This document shows positions 33,426 to 42,049 of a stretch of 64,000 bases of DNA, in pieces. The stretch is from Salinicola corii. GTDB taxonomy: Bacteria; Pseudomonadota; Gammaproteobacteria; Pseudomonadales; Halomonadaceae. Made by a program: the position numbers and the translations under genes. Under the pieces are notes generated by a model that ran no database searches, was not told the origin of the DNA, and saw nothing but the letters and a program-made list of their open reading frames with translations. How positions within the stretch are numbered: position 1 is the stretch's first letter; each line of letters opens with the position of its first letter. The stretch is taken from contig NZ_VTPX01000009.1 in assembly GCF_008298015.1 (NCBI RefSeq), forward strand, positions 1 to 64,000. The letters are read 5' to 3'.

Positions 33426-34718
33426 CTACAGCAGTACCTGGGCCACCATGGCCGAGCCGACATAGGTACCGGTGAACACCAGCAGCGAGATGATGATCAG
33501 TTTCCAGCCGGTCCGGCGGAACATGCCGAACTCGCGCCGGCTGAGCGCCAGGCCGGCGTAGGCGAGTACCGGGGTGACGATGGCGAGGAAGTTGACCGCG
33601 GCGAGCTGATCGACGATCCAGCTGCTGCCTGGGAAAAACGGCAGCGTCATGACGATGCTGACCAGCGACACCCAGGCCACGCCGGGGAGATAGAACGGTG
33701 CCGCCCGGGTGATGGCCAGGCCGATCAGGGTCATGACGTAGAGAATGACCATGCCCGGCAGGGCAGCGATCAGCGAGGCGCCGTTGATGGTATTGGCGAT
33801 CCAGCCGACGACGCAGGCCATGGCCAGCACGGCGGCGGTCTTGCCCAGGTTCGCCTCCGGGCGCTCTTCCTGGGGCAGACCGGCCGCGTCGTTCTCGGTC
33901 GTGGCGCCGACCGTGCTGGCAGCGCGGCGATGGCCGCCCAGGCGGCGATAGAGCCATTCGGCGACGGGCAGGGCAATGAACAGCGAGACATAGAGCCCGG
34001 TCGCGTAGGTCAACAGGTTGCTGGCACCTGCAAAGGCGAGCAGATCGTCGGCGAGATCGGGCATGGCGCCGGCCAGCGCGCCGGAGCACGCCGCGACCAT
34101 GCTGCCGCTGCCGACCCCGCAGGCCATCGCCAGCGCCCGCGGATCGAACCAGCCCAGGGATGCCAGGTAGCCGGCCATCAGCGCGAACCACAGCGTACCG
34201 AACATGGTGCCGACGACGTAGACGCCCATCACGCCGACGCCCTCCGGTCCCTTGAGGCCGTACTTGTCGGAGATGATCGCGATGTTGGGTTCGCGCGCGA
34301 TCGAGTAGGTCGCGCCGATCGCTTCCCGTCCCATCTTGAGAACCAGCACCGCCACCGGCAGTGCCACCAGCATGGTGCCGAGGTTGCCCAGCTCCTGCAG
34401 GATCAGGGCGGGTCCGGCGCTGACGAGCTGGTCGATGGCGGGGCCGATGGTCGAACCGAAGCGCGCGATGAACGGCATGATCGAGATCAGGATCAGCGGG
34501 GTGGCCGCCTGACTGACGCTTTCGGGCAGGAAGCGCCGGGTCCCGGAGAACAGGTGCGGGTTGAGCAGAACGCCGAGCACGAAGGCGTAGAACAGCGGCA
34601 GTAGCAGAAGCGTTCCCGGGCCGAGCGGGATCTTGAGAATGCCGATCCATTCGCTGAGCAGGGAGACCACGACGACCAGCAGGTGAAGACGCCAGTCGAG
34701 CAGTTTGGAGAGGGGCAT
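33426..34718 (-). CDS. DUF3100-family membrane transporter (430 aa)
   Basis: About ten hydrophobic helices, with the DUF3100 opening LLVVVVSLLSEWIGILKIPL and GPGTLLLLPLFYAFVLGVLL. MACGVGSGSMVAACSGALAG is a conserved-looking small-residue motif. The family is predicted to be a permease but has no well-established substrate that I know of. AGAGGT precedes the ATG. It is the first gene of an operon containing an M20 hydrolase and two dehydrogenases, which supports uptake of their substrate. Confidence 0.9.
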   Translation of the reverse strand: MPLSKLLDWRLHLLVVVVSLLSEWIGILKIPLGPGTLLLLPLFYAFVLGVLLNPHLFSGTRRFLPESVSQAATPLILISIMPFIARFGSTIGPAIDQLVSAGPALILQELGNLGTMLVALPVAVLVLKMGREAIGATYSIAREPNIAIISDKYGLKGPEGVGVMGVYVVGTMFGTLWFALMAGYLASLGWFDPRALAMACGVGSGSMVAACSGALAGAMPDLADDLLAFAGASNLLTYATGLYVSLFIALPVAEWLYRRLGGHRRAASTVGATTENDAAGLPQEERPEANLGKTAAVLAMACVVGWIANTINGASLIAALPGMVILYVMTLIGLAITRAAPFYLPGVAWVSLVSIVMTLPFFPGSSWIVDQLAAVNFLAIVTPVLAYAGLALSRREFGMFRRTGWKLIIISLLVFTGTYVGSAMVAQVLL

Positions 34719-34843
34719 CGATCGTTACCTCTTTGTTGTTGGTGGAGAGGTCGTCCACCGAGTATCCAGAGAGAGCGTGATCGAATGAAAGACGCGAGGT
34801 GTTCTGTTTTTTGGATGGCTGTCGCGTAATGGGCGTCAGCAAC

Positions 34844-34873
34844 GAAAACGGGGCGGGCCAAGGCCCACCCCGT
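34844..34873 (-). terminator. Rho-independent terminator of the PQQ dehydrogenase gene
   Basis: ACGGGGCGGGC (34848-34858) pairs with GCCCACCCCGT (34863-34873) with one mismatch and a 4-nt loop. On the minus strand the stem runs into TTTT (34847-34844). It lies ~50 nt beyond the stop at 34921. Confidence 0.75.
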
Positions 34874-34920
34874 CAATGCGATCATGATCGCCACTGCCCG
34901 TCGATTGTCGGACTAGGTGA

Positions 34921-37056
34921 TCAATCCTCTGGCAGGGCGTAGACCACGACCTGGTCGCCAACCTGATCCTTGAGGATGGTGTTGCCACCGGCAACGAAGG
35001 CGACGTACTGCCGGCCCTTGTACTCGTAGATCGAAGGGTTGGCCACGGCCGGGGCCTCGGCCTGATCCGACCAGAGCTCTTCACCCGTCTCCAGCGAGAA
35101 GGCGCGCAGCTTGGCATCCATGGATGCACCGATGAAGACGACGCCACCCGCGGTCACCGCAGGACCACCGATGGTGGGCGAGCCCCATTTCTCGGGCATG
35201 AAGAAGCCGTACTGCTGTGACGCGCCGACCGGCCGACGCCACTTGACGTCACCGGTATGCATGTCCAGCGCTACCAGCTCGCCGAAGGGCGGCTCCCAGC
35301 ACGGCATGCCAAGCCAGTTCGTCGCCACCTGCAGGCGCAGACCGTAAGGCGCGCCTTTCTGCGGGGCGAAGCCACTCTCGTTGCCGGAGCCGCTGTCCGC
35401 TTCCTCGTAGTCCTCGCGGTTGTACAGCTTGATGGTCTGCACGATATGCGAAGTGTTGACGATTGCGGTCTGACTCTCGGGGTCGAACGCCACGCCGCCC
35501 CACTGCACGCCACCGGCGCTGTCAGGATAGGCCAGCACGCCTTCGCCCTTGGTGGTCGGTGGCGTGTACATGCCTTCGTAGGTCAGGTCATCCCACAGGC
35601 GCGAACACTGGCCGCCGCCCACGGCATCGGCGAGGCTCCAGATCTTGGGTTTCTCGGATTGATCCAGCAGCGGCGCCGGCTTGGTCGGGAAAGGCTGGGT
35701 CGGGGCATAGACCTCACCTTCGACGCTACCGTCGCCCTGCGGTACCGGACGCTCCTCGATGGGCCAGACGTCTTCGCCGGTGAGGCGGTTGACCACGAAC
35801 AGGAAGCCCTGCTTGGTCGCCTGGACCAACGCCGGGATCTCCTCGCCGTCGACGGTGATATCCATCAGCGTCGGGGCGGAGTTGATGTCGTAGTCCCAGA
35901 TATCGTGGTGGACCCACTGGCGGGACCACACCACCTTGCCGGTCTCGATGTCGAGCGCGGTGGTCGACGTCGCCAGCGGCGCTTCCTCGGTGCGGTTGCC
36001 GCCCCAGTAGTTGGGCGACGGCGAGGAGACCGGCAGATAGAGCAGGCCGTTCTCGCGATCGGCGGACATGTGGGTCCAGACGTTGGCGGTACCGCTCTTC
36101 TCGCGCATCTCGTCGGAGAGCGCCTGGAATGTCCACTCGAGCTCGCCGGTCTGGGCGTCGAGCGAGAAGATCGTTCCCGGCGGTGCCTGTTCGTAGGCCC
36201 AGTCCATGCCGGCCCAGCCCAGCATCAGGTGATCGCCGACCACCGTTGGCGGCTGCAGCACGGAGAGCGGCCACTCGGCGTGGGTGTCGTTCCACTGGTT
36301 GACGTTGAGCACGCCGTTGTCGGCGAAGCCCTTGCAGAGTTCGCCGGTATCGGCGTCCAGTGCGAACAGCTGCGCGTCCATGGTGCCCATGTAGACGATC
36401 TTCTGGCACGGCTCACCGGCGACCGGGTTCTCTGCCTCCCAGTAGGAGACACCGCGGTTCTTCAGCACCGGCTGGGTCAGCGCCTCACGCGAAGACTTGG
36501 TGTCGAAGCTCCATTTTTCCTTGCCGGTACCCGGATCGAGTGCGATCAGACGATAGAAGGGGGTGCCGATGTAGATGGTGTCGTTGGCGAAGACCGGGGT
36601 CGCCGACCACACGGTCGCCGGCGTATCGCCGGACCCATCGGCGACATCGCCGGTATGGAATTCCCAGACCTTCTCGAGATCACCGACGTTATCCGCCGTG
36701 ATCTGGTCGAGCGGGCTGTACTTCTGGGCGTTGAGCTGACCGTGGAAGCTGTCCCAGGTCGGGTTTTCGGGCACCAGCGGTATCGGTGCCCGGTCGGCAT
36801 TCCGGCGATCGCTGGCGTCCGCCGTGTCGAGGTCCCTGGAACCCTCATCGTCGGCCTGCACCGTCTCGGACGAGGTGGCGGCTTCGGATGATGCCGGGGT
36901 TTCGCTTCGCGTCGAGGTCCGGTCGGATTCGGTCGGCTGATCCTGGGCCAACAGCGGCAGCGGGGCGAGCAGCAGCGCCAGTGCCGTTGCCGAACCCAGG
37001 CGGGCGGCGGCGAGTTTTAGGGTCGGTGTGGACGGCTGTGACAGGGATATGGGCAT
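34921..37056 (-). CDS. PQQ-dependent dehydrogenase, glucose/quinate/shikimate family (711 aa)
   Basis: An eight-bladed quinoprotein that would oxidise a sugar or cyclic polyol in the periplasm and pass electrons to ubiquinone. Family landmarks are WDSFHGQLNAQKYSPLDQIT, YIGTPFYRLIALDPGTGKE, VVWSRQWVHHDIWDYDINSA, VQWGGVAFDPESQTAIVNTS and YVAFVAGGNT near the end. Unlike membrane glucose dehydrogenases it has no five-helix N-terminus. Instead it has a Sec signal (ATALALLLAPLPLLA) followed by ~70 residues rich in Ser, Thr, Asp and Glu. The start at 37056 has GAGGAG upstream. A small membrane protein gene lies just upstream in the same operon. Confidence 0.93.
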   Translation of the reverse strand: MPISLSQPSTPTLKLAAARLGSATALALLLAPLPLLAQDQPTESDRTSTRSETPASSEAATSSETVQADDEGSRDLDTADASDRRNADRAPIPLVPENPTWDSFHGQLNAQKYSPLDQITADNVGDLEKVWEFHTGDVADGSGDTPATVWSATPVFANDTIYIGTPFYRLIALDPGTGKEKWSFDTKSSREALTQPVLKNRGVSYWEAENPVAGEPCQKIVYMGTMDAQLFALDADTGELCKGFADNGVLNVNQWNDTHAEWPLSVLQPPTVVGDHLMLGWAGMDWAYEQAPPGTIFSLDAQTGELEWTFQALSDEMREKSGTANVWTHMSADRENGLLYLPVSSPSPNYWGGNRTEEAPLATSTTALDIETGKVVWSRQWVHHDIWDYDINSAPTLMDITVDGEEIPALVQATKQGFLFVVNRLTGEDVWPIEERPVPQGDGSVEGEVYAPTQPFPTKPAPLLDQSEKPKIWSLADAVGGGQCSRLWDDLTYEGMYTPPTTKGEGVLAYPDSAGGVQWGGVAFDPESQTAIVNTSHIVQTIKLYNREDYEEADSGSGNESGFAPQKGAPYGLRLQVATNWLGMPCWEPPFGELVALDMHTGDVKWRRPVGASQQYGFFMPEKWGSPTIGGPAVTAGGVVFIGASMDAKLRAFSLETGEELWSDQAEAPAVANPSIYEYKGRQYVAFVAGGNTILKDQVGDQVVVYALPED

Positions 37057-37067
37057 GACTCGGCTCC

Positions 37068-37433
37068 TCAGGAATGGGCTGGCGTGGTGGAGGAGGCGCG
37101 ACCGGCCATCTCCAGCAGCAGGCCGATCAGGCCCACCACCATGGCGGCCGTCAGCCACCACTGGTGCAGCAGCAGCCCGGCGAAGCCGGTGCCGACGAGA
37201 TCCAGCAGGATCAGCACGCGCAGTGCCACCCGGCCGCTGCGGCACGACAGTGGCGCCAGGACCAGCGTCAGGATGGCCAATGCGATCGTCGACAGAATGA
37301 CGACGAGGGCGCCAAGCGACCCGTTGACCCCGGTGAGCGGCGTGAAATAGGCATAGAGTGCCACGGCGAGCCCGGCGAGCGAGCCCAGGAGCATGACGAT
37401 GATGCCCGGCCTGAATGATCCAGATTGCGACAT
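37068..37433 (-). CDS. Small membrane protein, probable anchor of the PQQ dehydrogenase (121 aa)
   Basis: Four hydrophobic segments (IIVMLLGSLAGLAVALYAYF, LGALVVILSTIALAILTLVL, VALRVLILLDLVGTGFAGLL, WWLTAAMVVGLIGLLLE) fit the membrane part that is fused to the N-terminus of typical membrane glucose/quinate dehydrogenases. The gene precedes the dehydrogenase by 11 nt on the same strand. The start at 37433 has AGGAG ~10 nt upstream. The role as anchor or quinone site is an inference from context and topology. Confidence 0.8.
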   Translation of the reverse strand: MSQSGSFRPGIIVMLLGSLAGLAVALYAYFTPLTGVNGSLGALVVILSTIALAILTLVLAPLSCRSGRVALRVLILLDLVGTGFAGLLLHQWWLTAAMVVGLIGLLLEMAGRASSTTPAHS

Positions 37434-37801
37434 GAAGTTTTTTTCTCCTGATGAGAGCGGTTTTGCGCGCCTGGCGGTCGTCTTCCCGATCCGATATGGG
37501 GTCGGGCCGGAAAGACCACATCGAGAGCGCTTGGTGACGGGCCGTGCGTGCATGCACTCCCTGCGCCGGGCCGGCCAAAGTATAGAATATTTTAGGTCGT
37601 TAACCCCAGGCCGATTGGCTTGGCTCCAGGTCCCGAGAGACATTCGGGGGGCTCTCGACGGCCGTGGCGCGCAGGGGTGGCGGGGACACCTGGCGTGTGG
37701 GACCGGTCACGCCGCCCGCCGGGAGCGGAGCGTCGGGTTTGCCGGGGAGCGAGGCCAGCCAGCATAATGGCGGGCCGTCACGCCGCGCAGAGACACGCTG
37801 T

Positions 37802-38683
37802 ATGGAATCGTTCAACACCATCGGCCTGATCGGCCGCCTGGGTAGCGACAAGGTGGTCGAGACGCTCAAGCGTCTGGTGATCTTCCTCGAACGTCGTGGT
37901 CTCGACATCGTGATCGAGGATCGTACTGCCGCGCTGCTGCAGGGACACGGCCATGACGAGGCCCGCCGCCGCGAGCTGGGCACGCTCTGCGACCTGGTGA
38001 TCGTGGTGGGGGGCGACGGCAGCCTGCTGGGCGCTGCGCGGGCGCTGTGCCACAGCGGGACGCCGGTGCTCGGCATCAACCGCGGCCGGCTGGGGTTTCT
38101 GACCGACATCTCGCCGGACGAGGTGGAGCAGAAGGTCGCCGAGGTTCTGGAAGGGCAGTACGACAGCGAGCGACGCTTCCTGCTCGAGGCGGAACTCTAT
38201 CGCGGCGAGCGGCTGATCGGCTCCGGCTCCAGTCTCAACGATGTCGTCGTGCATCCCGGCAAGGCGGCCCGGATGATCGAGTTCGAGCTGTTCGTCGACG
38301 ACCGCTTCGTCTACTCCCAGCGCTCCGATGGCTTGATCATGGCGACGCCGACCGGCTCCACCGCCTATGCGCTGTCGGGAGGCGGGCCCATCGTGCATCC
38401 GGGGCTCGAGGCCATCACGCTGGTGCCGATGTTCCCGCACACGCTCTCCAGCCGGCCGATCGTGATCGACGCCGCCAGCGAGATTCGCGTCCATATCGGC
38501 GATATCAACCAGGCCTATCCCCACGTCAGTTGCGACGGTCAGACCCGGGTCGTCTGCAAGCCCGACGATGTGCTCTATGTGCGCCGTCAGGCCGAGCGGC
38601 TGACGTTGATCCACCCGCGTGGACACAGTTTCTTCGAGGCCTGCCGCTCCAAGCTGGGCTGGAGCAGCAGGCTGGGAGACTGA
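37802..38683 (+). CDS. nadK: NAD kinase (293 aa)
   Basis: Phosphorylates NAD+ to NADP+ in the cytosol. The GGDGS motif is in VIVVGGDGSLLGAAR, followed by GINRGRLGFLTDI, SSLNDVVVHPGKAARMIEFE and SDGLIMATPTGSTAYALSGG with GPIVHPG. All are diagnostic and the length is normal. The start at 37802 gives MESFNTIGLIGR, the usual N-terminus. The next gene begins 2 nt after the stop. Confidence 0.97.
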   Translation: MESFNTIGLIGRLGSDKVVETLKRLVIFLERRGLDIVIEDRTAALLQGHGHDEARRRELGTLCDLVIVVGGDGSLLGAARALCHSGTPVLGINRGRLGFLTDISPDEVEQKVAEVLEGQYDSERRFLLEAELYRGERLIGSGSSLNDVVVHPGKAARMIEFELFVDDRFVYSQRSDGLIMATPTGSTAYALSGGGPIVHPGLEAITLVPMFPHTLSSRPIVIDAASEIRVHIGDINQAYPHVSCDGQTRVVCKPDDVLYVRRQAERLTLIHPRGHSFFEACRSKLGWSSRLGD

Positions 38684-38684
38684 C

Positions 38685-39662
38685 ATGGCCCAGGACGACG
38701 GCGTCGACGGCTACGATCTGATCGGGGACGTGCACGGTTGCGGTCACACCTTGATACGCCTGCTCGAGGCGCTGGGCTATCGGGCAGAGGATGGGGTCTT
38801 TCGTCACCCGTGCCGCCGCGTGATCTTTCTGGGCGATCTGATCGATCGCGGTCCCAGCATCCGGCTGGCGGTCTCGGTGGCCAAGCGCATGGTCGACGCC
38901 GGCGAAGCCCATATCGTGATGGGCAATCACGAGGTCAACGCCCTGGCCTACTGTCACCAGGCACCGAGCGACAGCGAGCGCGAGTGGCTACGGGATCATA
39001 CCCCGCGCAACAATCGGATCATCGGTCGCACCCTGGAGCAGTTTCACGCCTTTCCGCTGGAGTGGGAGGCCTGCCTCTCCTGGTTCATGACACTGCCACT
39101 CTGCCTCGACCTGGGGGGATTGCGGGTGGTCCACGCATGCTGGGACGAGCCGCTGATCGCCGCCTTCCTGGCGCGCCGCCCCGATGCCCGTATCGATCGC
39201 GACTTTCTGGTCGAGTCGGTCCAGTACGGCAGCCTGGCGCAGCGTATCCTGGACCGTCTGACACGCGGCACCCAACTGCCGTTGCCGCCGGGGGTGGAGA
39301 TCCGCTCCGGAGATGGCTTCACGCGACGCTCGTTCCGCACCCATTTCTGGTGCCGGAACCCGCGCACCTACGGCGACGTGGTGTTCCAGCCCGACAATCT
39401 GCCGCTGGGGCTCGAGGATCGCCCCTTGAGCGCCGGCGAGCGGGAGCGCTTGAGCTACTACCCGGAATCGGCGCCGCCGCTGTTCGTGGGCCACTACTGG
39501 TGCAAGGGGGTACCGGCGCTGCCGCGGGCGAACATCGCCTGTCTCGACTACAGCGCGGTGAAGTACGGTCGGCTGGTGGCCTACCGCTGGGAGGGAGAGG
39601 AGCGGCTCGATGCCAACCGTTTCGTCTGGGTCGACGTCGAGAGGGAGGGTGCGCGCGGTTGA
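38685..39662 (+). CDS. Calcineurin-like metallophosphoesterase, PPP/PrpE-like (325 aa)
   Basis: The PPP-family motifs are in order: GDxH in DLIGDVHGCGHTL, GDxxDRG in VIFLGDLIDRGPS, GNHE in IVMGNHEVNALAY, and later VVHACWD and FVGHYWCKG. These bind two metals and hydrolyse phosphoesters. Relatives include diadenosine tetraphosphatases and protein phosphatases. The start at 38685 is 2 nt after the nadK stop, so the pair is an operon and a nucleotide substrate is plausible. Confidence 0.92.
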   Translation: MAQDDGVDGYDLIGDVHGCGHTLIRLLEALGYRAEDGVFRHPCRRVIFLGDLIDRGPSIRLAVSVAKRMVDAGEAHIVMGNHEVNALAYCHQAPSDSEREWLRDHTPRNNRIIGRTLEQFHAFPLEWEACLSWFMTLPLCLDLGGLRVVHACWDEPLIAAFLARRPDARIDRDFLVESVQYGSLAQRILDRLTRGTQLPLPPGVEIRSGDGFTRRSFRTHFWCRNPRTYGDVVFQPDNLPLGLEDRPLSAGERERLSYYPESAPPLFVGHYWCKGVPALPRANIACLDYSAVKYGRLVAYRWEGEERLDANRFVWVDVEREGARG

Positions 39663-39755
39663 GGGCGCGAGCTTGTTCCCCGCGATCTTTGCATTTTTTT
39701 ACAATGATTTTAGCGATTGATTTGCGGGAGTTTTATGACGGCGTCGGCGCCAATC

Positions 39756-39779
39756 GGGAAAAAATTGGGATTTTTTCCC
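39756..39779. other. 9-bp A/T-rich perfect hairpin in the 3' region
   Basis: GGGAAAAAA (39756-39764) and TTTTTTCCC (39771-39779) form a perfect stem with the loop TTGGGA. It lies between the phosphoesterase stop and the terminator at 39848 and may belong to a small RNA or to a structured 3' UTR. Confidence 0.5.
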
Positions 39780-39847
39780 TTCGCCGAGGAACTCCGCCCG
39801 GCGGATACCCTCAAAGTCAGTGTTCCCTTGAATGATCCCTTGCTCTT

Positions 39848-39873
39848 ATCCGGCGGCCTTCCGCCGGATTTTT
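39848..39873 (+). terminator. Strong rho-independent terminator
   Basis: ATCCGGCGG (39848-39856), the loop CCTT and CCGCCGGAT (39861-39869) are followed by TTTTCTTTTT. It lies 186 nt after the phosphoesterase stop. This is far for a simple gene end and leaves room for a small RNA. Confidence 0.85.
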
Positions 39874-40004
39874 CTTTTTCTGGTCTGTAGAATGGCGGCG
39901 TCGAACGACCATCGACATCGTCGAGCCCCGGGCCGTCTGCCCGGCGGCCTCGGTGTCGTCGATTCGCTTCGACGCTTTCTCGATAATCGGGTCGGACCTT
40001 CCCC

Positions 40005-40886
40005 ATGTACAAGTTAATCGAACTGCCCGGCGATCTGGATACGCGTCCGCTCCGACAGGCGATGTGGGCCCATCACATCGGCCACCGCTTCACGCAGCAG
40101 GCCGATCTGCAGGTGCTGTGGCTGGCGGACCCCGAGCAGCGGAACGAGGCGGCGCGGCTGATCGAGCTGTGGCATCGCGGCGAGCTGGAGACGTCGGCTG
40201 CCCCGTCGGCACCTCGTCGGCGGCCCAGCATCACCGGCCAGGCTTTTGGTCAGGCCCCGCTCGCGGCAGGGCTGATCGCCGCCTGCGTGGCGGTCTTTCT
40301 CTGCATGACGTTTGCCGGCGACGCCATCGTCCGCGCTTTCACCATCGTGCCTCTCGAGGTGATGGGGCGCCGGCTGGTGCCAGGCGACCTCGTCTCCGAC
40401 ACCCTGGCCGGCGGCCAGGTATGGCGGCTGTTCACGCCGGCGTTGTTGCACTTCGGCTGGATGCACCTGATCTTCAACATGCTGTGGGTGTGGTATTTCG
40501 GCCGGCAGGTGGAGTCGATCCAGGGCTGGCGCCGGCTGGGCCTCATCGTCGTCGTGGCGGCGCTGTTCTCGAATCTGGCCCAATACTTCACCGGCACCGT
40601 GCTGTTCGGGGGAATGTCCGGCGTCGACTATGCGCTGCTCGGCTACGTCTGGCTGATGTCCCGTCGCCGGCCCGAGAGCGGCCTCTTCGTGCCCCAGATG
40701 CTGATGGTCTTCATGCTGGGCTGGATGGTCTTTACCATGACCGGCCTGGGCGATGCCTTCGGCTTCGGCAACGTCGCCAACGAGGCGCATCTGGGGGGAC
40801 TGCTGATCGGGTTGATCATGGGCTGGTTCGCCAGCCGCAACGCATCGGGAGGCGCCGGCCACGACGCCTCGGGAGACAGGAAATGA
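40005..40886 (+). CDS. glpG: Rhomboid-family intramembrane serine protease (293 aa)
   Basis: A cytosolic N-terminal domain of ~75 residues (LIELPGDLDTRPLRQAMWAH, HRFTQQADLQVLWLAD) resembles that of E. coli GlpG. Six or so membrane helices follow. The catalytic Ser is in FGGMSGVDYALLGY and the catalytic His in NEAHLGGLLIGLIMGW; the HxxxxHxxFNMLW motif appears as HFGWMHLIFNMLW. It cleaves membrane proteins within the bilayer. The stop overlaps the ATG of the DUF1315 gene (ATGA). Confidence 0.95.
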   Translation: MYKLIELPGDLDTRPLRQAMWAHHIGHRFTQQADLQVLWLADPEQRNEAARLIELWHRGELETSAAPSAPRRRPSITGQAFGQAPLAAGLIAACVAVFLCMTFAGDAIVRAFTIVPLEVMGRRLVPGDLVSDTLAGGQVWRLFTPALLHFGWMHLIFNMLWVWYFGRQVESIQGWRRLGLIVVVAALFSNLAQYFTGTVLFGGMSGVDYALLGYVWLMSRRRPESGLFVPQMLMVFMLGWMVFTMTGLGDAFGFGNVANEAHLGGLLIGLIMGWFASRNASGGAGHDASGDRK

Positions 40887-41149
40887 GCGAGATGAATTTC
40901 GACCGCATGGTCGCGCAGATGACGCCGGAGATGTACCAGAACTTCAAGCAGGCCATCGAGCGTCGCAAATGGCCGGACGGCCGCCGGCTCAGCGCCGAGC
41001 AGACCGAACTGTGCATGGAGGCCGTGATCAAGTACGAGATGATCCACGACGTTCCCGCGGCGCAGCGCGTCGGTTATCTGGAACGCAACGAGTGCGCTTC
41101 CGGCGGCCACTCTTCCGCCGAGGAAGCCGCGGTCAAATGGATCAACTGA
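40883..41149 (+). CDS. DUF1315 (YeaC-like) protein (88 aa)
   Basis: The body of the protein is FDRMVAQMTPEMYQNFKQAI, RKWPDGRRLSAEQTELCMEA and VIKYEMIHDVPAAQRVGYLE, a clear DUF1315/YeaC pattern. Function is unknown. It overlaps glpG by 4 nt and the DUF2797 gene by 13 nt, so the three genes form one coupled operon. The start at 40883 has AGGA upstream. Confidence 0.9.
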   Translation: MSEMNFDRMVAQMTPEMYQNFKQAIERRKWPDGRRLSAEQTELCMEAVIKYEMIHDVPAAQRVGYLERNECASGGHSSAEEAAVKWIN

Positions 41150-42039
41150 TCCCGCTTGCGCGTTCCGGTGGCGGGTACCTCCCGGGAGAGGGCCGGCATG
41201 ACCGGGCCCAGGGCCCGTTGCGCAAGCTCGATATCCGCCTGCCGGCGGCGGGGCACCCGGCGGAGTACACGCTGCGGGCCGGCGACCAGCGCGTGGGTCT
41301 CAATGCCTGGCTGGGCCGGCGTATCGTGCTGCGCCACACCGGCGAGATCCACTGTATCGAATGCGGTCGGGCCACGCGCAAGAGCTTCGGTCAGGGGCAC
41401 TGCTATCCCTGCTTCTCGTCGCTGGCGCACTGCGATCTCTGCATGATGCGCCCGGAGACCTGCCACTACTTCCAGGGCTCCTGCCGCGATCCCGCCTGGG
41501 GGGAACGTCACTGCTTTCGTCCGCACACCGTGTATCTGGCCAACGCCTCCGGACTCAAGGTCGGTATCACGCGTGGCACCAACATGCCGACACGCTGGCT
41601 CGACCAGGGGGCGATCCAGGCGCTGCCGATTCTTGACGTGGAGACCCGTCAGCAGTCGGGTTTCGTCGAGACGCTGTTCAAGGCGCAGGTTTCCGATCGC
41701 ACCAACTGGCGGGCGATGCTCAAGGGCGAGGTCGAACCGCTCGACCTGGTTGCCGAGCGCGATCGGCTGCTGGCATCGCTCGAGCCCGGTCTCGGAGAGC
41801 TGCGTCGACGGTTCGGTCACGACGCCATCCAGGCGGTCGATGCTGCCGCGCCACTATCGATCGACTACCCGGTGCTCGAGTGGCCGCGCAAGATCGTCTC
41901 GTTCAATTTCGACAAGACGCCCCGCATCGAGGGCACCCTGATGGGGCTCAAGGGGCAGTACCTGATCCTCGATACCGGCGTCGTCAACCTGCGCAAATTC
42001 GCCGGCTATCAGGTCGCGGTGAGCGCCGAAGCGGCCTGA
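41137..42039 (+). CDS. DUF2797 protein with zinc-finger-like Cys clusters (300 aa)
   Basis: Residues ~65-125 contain a Cys-rich region: IHCIECGRATRKSFGQGHCY, PCFSSLAHCDLC, and CHYFQGSCRDPAWGERHC. The following HTVYLANASGLKVGITRGTN, then MPTRWLDQGAIQALPILDVE has the GIY-YIG-like arrangement (VYLAN...KVGITR) noted for DUF2797. That suggests a nuclease-related fold with zinc sites, but activity is unproven. The start at 41137 lies inside the DUF1315 gene; the frame is open further upstream but reads through glpG and DUF1315. Confidence 0.88.
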   Translation: MDQLIPLARSGGGYLPGEGRHDRAQGPLRKLDIRLPAAGHPAEYTLRAGDQRVGLNAWLGRRIVLRHTGEIHCIECGRATRKSFGQGHCYPCFSSLAHCDLCMMRPETCHYFQGSCRDPAWGERHCFRPHTVYLANASGLKVGITRGTNMPTRWLDQGAIQALPILDVETRQQSGFVETLFKAQVSDRTNWRAMLKGEVEPLDLVAERDRLLASLEPGLGELRRRFGHDAIQAVDAAAPLSIDYPVLEWPRKIVSFNFDKTPRIEGTLMGLKGQYLILDTGVVNLRKFAGYQVAVSAEAA

Positions 42040-42049
42040 ACCGGGAGCG

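Noticed and set aside
35257-36891. 544-codon plus-strand frame opposite the PQQ dehydrogenase
   Set aside because: Mirror of a conserved quinoprotein; His/Arg/Gly/Val-rich translation without recognisable fold.
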